Shown here one piece after another: positions 55,640 to 64,000 of a stretch of 64,000 bases of DNA (position 1 is the first letter of the stretch; every line of letters starts with the position of its first letter). The stretch is from Tenodera sinensis (lineage: Eukaryota > Arthropoda > Insecta > Mantodea > Mantidae). The notes under the pieces were generated by a model. It did not search any database, had not been told where the DNA came from, and was given only the letters and a program-made list of their open reading frames with translations. The translations under genes and the position numbers were made by a program. Location of the stretch: NCBI GenBank assembly GCA_030765045.1, contig CM060961.1, positions 29,939,805 to 30,003,804 on the forward strand, in the 5' to 3' direction.

Positions 55640-57045
55640 CAGTGGAATTCCGATAATTCGACCTAATGTGACCTGAAAGCCGAATGTCGAATTTTACAGA
55701 ATAATAAGTCTGTTATTCACAATCCATAATATAATACTGCAAATTGCATAAATACATATTCTAGCACAATATAGGAAAGAAAGGTATAACATATTCTAAA
55801 ATCAATTGCATATTAATATGGTCTTGTTTGTCCAGTCTCATAAACACATCCAATTTAATTTCCACTGTCATATTATTTTGTCTTTTCTTCTCCTTCGACA
55901 TTTTCACTGGCACAAACACAACACTAACAGTAAGCTTGAAATCTTGGAAGCTGCACTGTAATTAGAAATGTGTAACTCGCATACAACGTACACAGGCGTT
56001 ACCTGACACCCCTAAGGTCTTATAAATACAAAAATGAACTCGATCATAAACCATTGCGCAATAAATATCTTTGTACTGGATAAAGCAATAAACCTTCAAC
56101 CTTCCAAACAAGTGTTTGTGCTATATAACCACATTATTAGCGGCAAGCTTTTGGTTCTATAACAATGGTCCGTCGGCTGCATTTGTTCTGACTGGATATC
56201 GTAGGTCAATACGTGATCAGCCCTTTCGTTATTGTGAGGGAGGTGACGCAAACGCTCCTCTCCGTCGAAGACGTCGCCTTTAAGACCTATAAGATCTCGT
56301 GTTTGGTGTCCGGACTAGCTCTAGCAAGAGGTCTTAATCTCAGGGTGTGCGCGAGTTATGGTAGGAATGGAACCAAACGAAGAACCAACCAACATATCAC
56401 TTTATTTGTAAATTTCCAGATTTGTAGAGAACTGCCGACGATATTTAAATAGAATGTAACTTTGTAACTTCAACTACAACGTTATAGCACTTTAACTTTG
56501 TCACCCTTTAGCAACCGCCGAATTATGTATACGTGCTAGCTTACGTACAACTCCCAAGTTGCACGTGTACTCTCGGCTCGATTCAAGACGAGTGTGTCTT
56601 GCGTTGCATTTGTTTTTGCGCGGGCAACAAGAAGGAAGCGATTTCCATTGGCTAACTTTAGAGCACGTCATGGTAAGATAGGAATCAGCCTGCTAAATCG
56701 TTAATTTTGTGCATACAACAATTGTAACCTTATCACTCTTTTAAATCTGCCTAGGCTTCCATTCTTGAGACTTTAACATATTAGCTTTATTACGTCTTCC
56801 CCTTCACTATTGACTAGAATCTCCTTTTGTTTATTTCCATTATCAACTATATATTGACATTATAATTTCGGTTTCAGAGGTTGCGATAGGTTGTACACGT
56901 ATACTAATTAAAATTTATCTGTATCATTCATAGCGCATAATAGATAATAATAATTATTACAATCAAGTTTAACGACAAAAACTAATAAACATAAACATAA
57001 AAAAGGTTGTCGAGTTATAAATATCGAGTTATCGGGATTCTGCTG
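55640..57045 (-). mobile_element. pogo-like DNA transposon, internally deleted
   Basis: The left end is TACAGTGGAATTCCGATAAT. The right end, reverse-complemented, is TACAGCAGAATCCCGATAAC, so the terminal repeats match at most positions and each is flanked by TA. This is the end style of pogo/Tigger elements. The 1.4-kb interior holds only the first 46 codons of a transposase (minus strand) and otherwise unrecognised sequence, including a 42-bp block (56019-56060) also found at 61514-61555. Transposition would need an enzyme from elsewhere. Confidence 0.75.
55761..55901 (-). pseudogene. pogo-like transposase, N-terminal stub
   Basis: Minus-strand ATG at 55901 opens MSKEKKRQNN, then MTVEIKLDVFMRLDK. 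This is the first helix of the pogo/Tigger helix-turn-helix (family form LTVEQKLDVLKRLDKG). After about 30 residues similarity stops and a TAG follows at codon 47. DNA-binding and DDE domains are missing. It sits inside matching pogo-like terminal repeats, which supports the assignment. Confidence 0.65.
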
Positions 57046-57529
57046 TATTTGTAAAATTGAGGTTTTATCAGAGCGATAAAGCACAGCGCGGGACAAGCAG
57101 GTTGATGTTAGAATGTGGAGTTTGATTGTAAACCGCAACACAAAGGCCGTGTGTCCGTCAGATTAAGGTAAATTACAGACCTTGCTATGTCGCAACGCTG
57201 TTAAGGGAAAGTGCAAGCAGGCAGGCAGGCAGACCGGCGGGCCGGCTCTTGACCTCCATAGCTCCTCAGACAGAACGGGTTCCAACTTGACATTCCACCA
57301 TCTGGATCTCTGATGTTGGGTGACATTCTCTAATTAAACACAACAAAGAGATCACAAACTGCATATCCTACATCCAGCTGCATAGCGCGTCTTGCACTAT
57401 ACGCTGTGGAAGGGCTTCAATTTAACCCGATAATGCCTTGCCCCTTCATGCGATCAACAGCAACTGGCTCTGCGCAATACCTCTCAACGATCTAGTAACA
57501 ATTACTTTTGAACAAAAATTATCAATACA
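57046..57529. other. no recognisable feature
   Basis: Includes a small GCAGGCAGGCAGGCAG patch at 57215-57230 and GCCGGC-rich bases beyond it. Otherwise unclassified. Confidence 0.4.
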
Positions 57530-58105
57530 AAGAGAAAAAAATCTGTTGTGTTGCACTCATATGACTTTCTCTACTCCTGTACTAACTATTCTTACAAACT
57601 CTTATTTCTATATCTTCTTCGTGTTAGTTGAGATAAACATATTGGTTTGAGCAATAGTGAAATCTTCTGAAACTGATCCCTATATGAAGGGTTTCAAATT
57701 CCATCCTCTTCGCATGGCAAAGAGAGAAAAAGTAAATAACGACTTTCCATTGAGAAAAGTTTAAGTATTACAAACTCACACAAATAACAAAGAATATCTC
57801 CGAAATGCTTCACTCCACAAAAAGTGCATTTCGAACTTGTGTGTTTTAACGAGATCTGCATGTTTTGTATATTAAGATTTGGTCTATGTCTTACGGTTTA
57901 CCAGTTATGCAAAACTCGTGAGTAAACAGGATTGCGTAGGCTATAACCAGAAAACTGAAAGTATACATATAATTTGCCATAAACAAATCTCAATCAAAAT
58001 TGTTTGAGCCATTTTAACAAGATCAAAATTTTTGAAAATTTTTCCATATAAATGATAGTTTAGGGTAGAGGAGTATTCTTCAAAATCTTTGTGTCGCAAA
58101 GCAAG
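57530..58105 (+). mobile_element. MSE copy, start to middle
   Basis: Starts AAAATCTGTTGTGTTGCACTC then CATATGACTTTCTCTACTCC. It continues through GTTAGTTGAGATAAACAT, AATATCTCCGAAATGC, GTTTACCAGTTATGC and AATTGTTTGAGCC to CAAAATCTTTGTGTCGC, where an (ATT)n begins. It shares subfamily variants with 59315-60253. Confidence 0.8.
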
Positions 58106-58108
58106 AAG

Positions 58109-58235
<127 letters not shown>

Positions 58236-58325
58236 TACTTCCTCTACGCCAAAATTGGATATCTAGATTTCCTTTAAAGTAAGTATATATTGTGGAACCC
58301 CTGAACCCAATAAGGCCTTTTTACC
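58236..58325 (-). mobile_element. MSE end fragment, inverted to its left neighbour
   Basis: TACTTCCTCTACGCC, AAATTGGATATCTAGATTTC and GTGGAACCCCTGAACCCA match the minus strand of the MSE end. Confidence 0.6.
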
Positions 58326-59314
58326 GCTGATGAGCAAAAACGTATTATCTAGAATTAAAAGTATTTTCCTTTTAAAATTTGAATTTTTGGAATTTGTTTC
58401 CATCTCTTTTGCTCATGGAAGAAGTTCACACAATGAAGGTTTCTTTTATTCCGGTTTCTTCAATTCTTTTGAAGACATTTCAATTACATTCCAAAATATT
58501 AAATAAATAAGGGTATGATATAACTTGTTTATGCTGTTATGAGTTTATTATTCGTAAAGCAAAAAGAATAATAAGTTTAAAATAAGGTTCATACTTTGAA
58601 TTAAAACTAACAGAAAGCACGTGTTATATTCGATTGACTTTCCCTTCCTTTCCTAGTTTAATAGACAGTGTAATTAACAATATTACATGAATATGTGCTT
58701 CATTTGCGGGCTTGCAATTTCCCTTATTAATAGTAGTATGTTTTCAGGTTGGTCAGTACCTCTAACTAGGCGTAGCACAGGAGGCATGATGGTCTCGTGA
58801 TAGCGAATGATGTTATGCTTGAAGCTAATCACAGATCATACACATTGAAACAAGAAACGGAGAAAATAGCATTTAGTTTTGTGTAACATTGACTATGTCT
58901 GCAAGGTCGCCCTCTACGTGAAATAACCGTTAAATTGGAGTTAAAATGGGCCCCACGTGCAAGGATGACATAAATTTAAAGTTACAGTTGAGATTTTGTG
59001 TAAATAATTAATCGTTACTTCTATAAATGTCAAACAACAACGAACTAGAGGTCACCATTGCGCATGTGCGAATGCGCGCTACTATTTCCACACAAATATC
59101 AGCTGGATATTTTATAAGGTAATTCAGGGTTGTCTAAACATTATGACAACACATGTTAAAAGTGATTTTACTCGTATTTTGCTCATAGGACGGCTACTTT
59201 TAACACTTGCATTATAAATGACTATTATCACTCGAATGAATAGGCCTGCACGGGTTTGGGTGAATTCCACGGGCCTACTTCGAGCTTAATTTCAAAAATG
59301 TTTCTCGAGCTCGG
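58326..59314. other. unclassified; shared GC-rich repeat fragment at its end
   Basis: AT-rich and unclassified until 59238-59322, which pairs with 30046-30120 as noted there. No domain or SINE box. Confidence 0.4.
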
Positions 59315-60048
59315 ACTCGACAAAAAAATCTGTGTTGCACTCACACGACTTTCTCTACTCGTGTACTAACTATCCCTTAAAACTCTTATTCCTCTATATT
59401 CTTCATGTTAGTCGTGATAAACATTTGTAGAAATTATGTTATTGGTAATTTTCTTGTAGGTGCAAGGGGAATATGTGAATACAGTGGGCTTTGAGTGGTA
59501 GTTAAATGTTTTAAAGCAGGTCGCTACATGACGGCTTTGAAATTCCAATCTCTTTGCACGGCCAAGGCATAAAAAAGTGAATAACACCTTCTATTTGAGA
59601 AAAGTATACGTATTGCAAAACTCACACAAATAACAAGGAATATCTCCGAAATGGTTTACTAAATACAAAAATGAATTTGGACACGTGTGTATTAATAAGA
59701 TCTACATTTCTGGATAGTACAATTTGGTCTATCTTTTACGGTTTACCAATTTTGCAAAACTTACCCAGAGAAAACAGGACTACATGGGCTATAGCAAGAA
59801 AATTCAAAATACGTTTCATTTGTCATAAAAATATCTTAAACATGTGGCATTTTAATCAAAATCGTTAGAGCCATTTTTGAGGAAATGAAAATGTTTGAAA
59901 AATTTTTCATGTAAAGGGTAATTTAGGTTGAAGGAATTTTCTGCAAAAGCTTCGTGCCGCAACCTTGATAGGTATTAAACTTAAGTACCAACTTTGGTTT
60001 TTAACCGACTTTTCGTTGAGACACACAGACAGACAGACAGACAGACAG

Positions 60049-60102
<54 letters not shown>

Positions 60103-60253
60103 ACACACAAACGGACCTTTTTCTAAAAAATTTCTTTTTTTTTTTCTGGATTCAGGGGAACTTAAAACATATGTTTAAGGTGAAATCTCGACATCGAAAT
60201 TTTGGGTTGAATACAATACTTCCCCTGCTTACTATACGTAATAGAGAAAGTAA
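59315..60253 (+). mobile_element. MSE copy, full length, best-preserved
   Basis: Starts AAAATCTGTGTTGCACTCAC then GACTTTCTCTACTCG, and ends TTACTATACGTAATAGAGAAAGT. All blocks are present in order: GTTAGTCGTGATAAACATT, GGCTTTGAAATTCCAATC, AATATCTCCGAAATGG, GGTCTATCTTTTACGG, AATCAAAATCGTTAGAGCC, CTTAAGTACCAACTTTGG, the slot, CTAAAAAATTTC and AATACAATACTTCCCC. It encodes nothing. TTACTATACGTAA near the end can form a short hairpin. Confidence 0.9.
60020..60109. repeat. (GACA)n then (CA)n in the MSE slot
   Basis: Six GACA units followed by about 29 CA units, after TTTTCGTTGAGACACA and before AACGGACCTTTTTC. Confidence 0.98.
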
Positions 60254-60284
60254 AAATATTAATTTATGACATTCAACATGTGAA

Positions 60285-60405
60285 TTCTATTTAACACGCA
60301 AACATCTTAAACATATGGTATCTCACCAAAAGAACATTTAGTTATTTTTGAGAAAATCATAAATACGGAAAGCTTTTCTGTTTAAAGGGGAAATAAAGTT
60401 ATAAA
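60285..60405 (+). mobile_element. MSE internal fragment
   Basis: CATCTTAAACATATGGTATC, TAGTTATTTTTGAGAAAATC and TTTAAAGGGGAAAT match the MSE middle in the same orientation as the full copy just upstream. Confidence 0.65.
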
Positions 60406-60559
60406 AATTGGTCACATTTTTGGTTCACGATGCTGAAATGCCAGGAATGGTACAATTATTGCAACATGCACAGATCCATAGCAGAATTGATAGCAGAATA
60501 AATGCTCAAACTTTCATATGTATGTTAGCCAATAGAAATATGATTTTAATTATCTTGGA

Positions 60560-61010
60560 TATATTTTGTCATAACATAAATAAGAGATATAGCAAATAAA
60601 TTAAATGAATTACTAATAATATGTGGTGTAAAAAAGGATTTTTTAAACATTGTAATAAAGTGACAATGTTGAAACTCCATAAATTGATGGCTCTTCCAAT
60701 ATTGAGCAATGGGTGTGAGAGTTGGGTGCTGACCGCCTCACAACAGAGGGTGTCCTGAAGAGATTTTTTAGATATATGGCTGGTTACAGACTCTTGGACA
60801 AAAAGAGCGAATGAAGACATTAGAAGAGAGTTGGGGATTCGAGAAGAAAATGGGAAGATTATGTAAACAAGTGGATGAATATCGAATGCCACAAATAATA
60901 TCTACAAAATTATGAAGGAGTTTCGGCAGACCACGAGTGAGTTTCGTTGACGGAACAAGACACACGGCTTATGCCCTTATGGTGATAAATGTTCTCTTCG
61001 GGCAATTGTG
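60560..61010 (+). pseudogene. non-LTR retrotransposon tail, frameshifted
   Basis: Plus-strand pieces in order: NINKRYSK, then KLHKLMALPILSNGCESWVL (family form LYKTLVVPVLLYGSETWTL), then after a frameshift RFFRYMAGYRLLDKK, then after another RANEDIRRELGI, then FGRPRVSF. This is the segment beyond the RT palm through the GRPR motif of LINE proteins. Two or more frameshifts and stops rule out function. It belongs to the same broad group as 38235-38519 and covers the part just upstream of it. Confidence 0.8.
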
Positions 61011-61225
61011 GATAAGGTTATAACAGCATAGCAGCGGCAAACTACGCCTCCGCCGTCCACGCACAGCCAGGGCATATCTACTAGGCACGGAGCAGTAACA
61101 GGGGTGGCTTGTGCCTTATAGGGCAGAATGACAAGTACTGTTTATTGCACACGAGGATTGTGGCACCTCAGCCGTAACTATTACAGACGTGGCGAATGAT
61201 CTTGCGAGATAGAAGTCATGTATAT
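61011..61225. other. possible LINE 3' remainder
   Basis: GC-richer sequence directly after the LINE tail, no domain. It may be the 3' untranslated part. Confidence 0.3.
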
Positions 61226-61233
61226 TGATGGTG

Positions 61234-61450
61234 TCGGTCTGGGTACCTCATTTGGTTAGACACTGGTCTACTGATCCCAAGGTCGCGGGTTCAAATTCGG
61301 TCCAGACCGATGGTTTTTAAGTGTGTTTAAAACGACAGCTCCATATCAGTAGATTTACTGGCATGTAAAAGCTCCTGCGGGACGAAATTCCGGCACACCG
61401 GGAACGCTGATATGATCCTGGCAATTGACAACAACAAAATGTTTAAAAAA
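61234..61450 (+). mobile_element. tRNA-derived SINE (family D), complete
   Basis: The A-box region CTCATTTGGTTAGACAC, B box GCGGGTTCAAATTCGG, and body GACGAAATTCCGGCACACCG and CCTGGCAATTGACAAC. It is flanked by TGATGGTG (61226-61233 and 61451-61458). Confidence 0.9.
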
Positions 61451-61458
61451 TGATGGTG

Positions 61459-62079
61459 GGGCATAAGGTCTCTGTTTCTTTATTGGAAATAAACAATACA
61501 CTGATCCCTATATCTTACAGATACAAAAGAGAACTCGGCCATAAACCACTGCGCATCTATCGTCCATTCGCTACGTATAAAAATACTCTGTCCCATGGAT
61601 CTGAGCAAATCCTTTAACAGGCTGCTGTTGGTGGTGGTAGCGGCGGCGGCGGTGGTGGCGATGGTGGCAGTGGTGGTGATGACGGTGACTGTGACGGTGA
61701 CGGTGGTGGGGTGGTGACGGTGGTGGTAACGGTGACGGTGATGAATAATTTCTAGTACCTCTCTAAAACAACTGCTTGTTGGATTGTTAGCAAGTAGGAG
61801 AATAACACTGCAGCGCCCTCCAACATCGTCATGGAAACCTTTAGCAGCGTAATAAACAAAATCCAGATAGCAGTGGATTTATCACGCAGGTAAATAAGTC
61901 AGGGTCACCTTTTCGTTCATAAGATAAACACTGCTTCCCCTGTTTTAACTCAATATAGTCTCATACTGCTCCAAAGATTTTGCTGGCAGCAGCTCCAATT
62001 GAATGTTTCTCGCTTGGATTGATATATCCTCGGGATTTTCATCAGATTTTCAGTCAAATGCTTGAAGTTTAGAGTGTCA
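61459..62079. other. unclassified, with GGT/GAC tract
   Basis: 61514-61555 repeats a 42-bp block found at 56019-56060 inside the pogo-like element. 61624-61744 is the GGT/GAC tract listed separately. The rest is unclassified. Confidence 0.4.
61624..61744. repeat. GGT/GCG/GAC trinucleotide-rich tract
   Basis: Imperfect triplet repeat (GGTGGT, GGCGGC, GGTGAC) about 120 bp long, strongly G-rich on the plus strand. Open as a Gly/Asp-rich frame, but with no supporting gene structure. Confidence 0.9.
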
Positions 62080-62345
62080 TCCTCTGCGATTTAAGGGTAA
62101 CATGCTAGCCTCTGGTTTCAAAGCTCGCGGATTCAATAACGGTGGAGGGAGAATGAATTTGGGCGTAAACATCATTAGCATGCCTTCCTGCTGGAGGAAA
62201 GTAAAGCCGGTGGTTTAATGTCGTGGATTTACGGCATGTAGGTGAATCTCAAGCCTGATAAAGAGGCCTTTGAGCAAAATTGAACGGCATTTCACCCTCA
62301 ATATAGGGACTGAAGGACCGTGGTAGTTAAAGAGCATCCATTAAT
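62080..62345 (+). mobile_element. tRNA-derived SINE (family J)
   Basis: TTAAGGGTAACATGCTAGCC (A-box region) and GCTCGCGGATTCAATAACGG (B box) head a body with TTAATGTCGTGGATTTACGG and GAACGGCATTTCACCC. It ends in a simple-sequence tail of AAT, ATG and AGT units at 62340-62400. Confidence 0.6.
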
Positions 62346-63084
62346 AATCATGATGATGACGATGATAATAATAGTAGTAAGTAATAATGAGAAGGAGAAA
62401 AAGAAAGCTATGTAGAAACGACCACTTAGAATAAGCATTGCCATCTACATCCGAATCTCCTATTGTGACAGTCGATGTTTCCTATGGTTCATAGGGTACA
62501 CTTCAGGCGGCTGCGAGAATACATCACCAAATGACTGACATCTTTTGATATTTATCAGTAGTTATATATTTGTTTATTTTATTTATATAAGAGTTTACTA
62601 AAAACCATTGTAAACACTACGTACGCAAAAGCTTTAACGTATCTTATACATAAATACTATTATTTAAATGCTGTATTCCATTATGTTCGTATTGCAGTAT
62701 CCAGGTATTTAAAATCCTATAACTCCCTAACTTATTGAGGTGGAATGAGGTGTGTATGGTAAGCTTGGCATCGTGTGTGCACTATTAAGTGATATTAGAA
62801 CGCGAACCGTATCAAAGCATTCAAATGAGGCAGGAATAATCAAACCGTTTATGCACAAAACGATGAAGGTTTAAGCTTTCTACAGCGCGGCGTCTGTTTC
62901 AATTAAACCTGTTAATGCGAAAGCGTGGCCGGATTTCAGAACAGGCTCGTTAGTCAGTGTTGCACAGGATTTCGGCACTGGTGCAAGCCATCACTAATGA
63001 TTCATGAGTTGAAGCGACAACCACGGTAAACTGCTGTGATTCTAATACAAATAATTGTTTTCACATATATAAAAAGTGAAAGTC
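62346..63084. other. no recognisable feature
   Basis: AT-rich apart from the trailing trinucleotide tail of the SINE. Nothing recognised on either strand. Confidence 0.4.
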
Positions 63085-63400
63085 CGAGATCAAGTGAAGA
63101 AGATACAGTTATGTCAACAAAAAATGGAGAGAAAACTACTGGGCATGACTTGTAGAGGCATGGTTCAAAATGAGGTGTTGAGGAAAAGAAGCGGCATTGA
63201 ACACGCAGCCATAATAGTCAGGATGGAGCTGGGGGACACGTTGTCAGGATGAACCAGTCAAGATGGACCTACGAGACGTCAGTGTGGGATTCGAGACAGG
63301 GGAGGGACAAGGCGAAGATGGGCAGAGGATTTCAGAACAGTAATAGGACTTCAGTGAACAAGAGAAGCGTATGGGTGTTAGTTATATCACAAAAGAGAAT
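63085..63400 (+). pseudogene. non-LTR retrotransposon tail, second family
   Basis: Plus-strand frame MERKLLGMTCRGMVQNEVLR, then IEHAAIIVRMELGGHVVRM and QSRWTYE. After a frameshift GTRRRWAEDFRTVIG follows. The family form is MERKMLG.slrDRiRNeeIR, then lkW.GHvaRM.D.RWt, GRPxrRWxDD. The copy is degenerate with at least one frameshift. It differs in sequence from the other two LINE tails in the window. Confidence 0.8.
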
Positions 63401-64000
63401 AAGGCGTGAAGACGTTAGAACAGGTAGAGCACTCAGGGACTAATTCACCCTGGGAGAGTCTTTGAGCTAATACCTAACATGGTAGGAAACCCTTGCCCTA
63501 AAGGGCTTTTTGGTCTGGCTGTTTTTTTTTCCCCAAGTGAAGGAAAAATCCATTTACGGAACCCCATGTGCTGGGATGGCACAGAGGGGGACTGTGGGCC
63601 TCACCCGGATAGTTCAGGGGAGGAAGTCCGGCAATACCGCTATTGCACCTGCGGATTGTGGGTGCGGGTATATTGGCCGGCCACAGAGGCCTAAGCCAGG
63701 TGAAAGTTGGGTGCCAGGACGCTACTATGACCGAGGCCCTGGTTACGCCCTTGGGAATTAAAGGTTATAGTGAAGGAAGTAGGTGGTGTAGGGCGTCGAA
63801 GAGTTCTTGGAGTTAGTGCTGCTTCCGTCATCCACGGTTGTGTGGCGTTGGAAGCGCCGTAGTGTGTCCATAGTAGATGGGCGTTTCATCTGGCGGAGGT
63901 TGCCCTTCCAGCATCGTAAGGAGAGCTGCCACCTCTTCCTTTACAAGCCTTTGGAGCGACAGGTGGTGTTCTTCCATCCTCGCTTCCAAAGTCTTCTAGG
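63401..64000. other. GC-richer edge sequence, possible retroelement remnant
   Basis: On the minus strand from about 63998 to 63831 there is a stop-free frame of about 55 codons. It is a charged helix (LEARMEEHHLSLQRLVKEEV) followed by a Pro-rich linker, and it is broken by three stops further on. Coiled-coil plus Pro-rich order is seen in retroelement ORF1/Gag proteins, but no zinc knuckle is visible. Two overlapping plus frames (63479-63694 and 63510-63761) are in the same GC-rich patch and show no domain. Confidence 0.3.

Noticed and set aside
59315..60253. MSE as a Helitron
   Set aside because: There is a TC near the A-rich start and a small hairpin near the end, but no CTRR terminus and no consistent A/T insertion site.

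Overview
The window looks like one stretch of an AT-rich, transposon-laden animal genome, most likely an arthropod and probably an insect with a large genome. The evidence is Jockey-type and other non-LTR reverse-transcriptase fossils, pogo/Tigger and hAT transposase fossils, many tRNA-derived SINEs, a solo LTR and long microsatellites. I found no intact host protein-coding gene, rRNA, genuine tRNA or CRISPR array on either strand. Nearly all open frames over 60 codons are chance frames, microsatellite frames, or degenerate transposon protein. I see no bacterial or viral operon structure.

The dominant feature is one non-coding interspersed repeat family, which I call MSE here (working name: microsatellite-slot element). 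About thirty copies or fragments on both strands fill roughly a quarter of the window by my estimate. In forward orientation a full copy starts near GACTTTCTCTACTC and ends near GTAATAGAGAAAGT, so ACTTTCTCTA is inverted at the two ends. It is about 0.9-1.0 kb long and carries a simple-sequence tract at one fixed internal slot, just after TTGAGTTATGCTGTTC. The tract is (CA)n in many copies, but CT-rich, (TCAC)n, (GACA)n, (CCAC)n or GC/GT in others. Most of the dinucleotide and pyrimidine tracts here are this slot.

Layout: 1-0.8 kb, minus-strand Jockey-like RT fossil; 0.9-20.7 kb, dense MSE copies with nested SINEs and a Gypsy-like solo LTR; 20.7-21.7 kb, a 119-bp satellite array; 22-31 kb, an MSE-poor interval with three other tandem families and several SINEs; 29-45 kb, MSE copies again, a LINE tail and an hAT transposase fossil; 45-57 kb, sparse MSE plus tyrosine-recombinase and Tigger fragments and a 1.4-kb internally deleted pogo-like transposon; 57.5-60.4 kb, MSE copies including the cleanest full-length one (59.3-60.25 kb); 60.5-64 kb, two further LINE tails and two SINEs.

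Nesting gives relative ages. SINEs and the LTR sit inside MSE copies with matching target-site duplications: TTCTTACA, CACTCGTT, TTACCAGTTA, GCTGAATTT, GGTCATATC, TAGTAARATTT, CCCAAAA, and ATAT for the LTR. MSE is therefore older than those insertions. All family names other than Jockey, hAT, pogo/Tigger and Gypsy-like are working labels. Boundaries of repeat copies were judged by eye and are usually good to about 10-30 bases; those supported by target duplications are exact.
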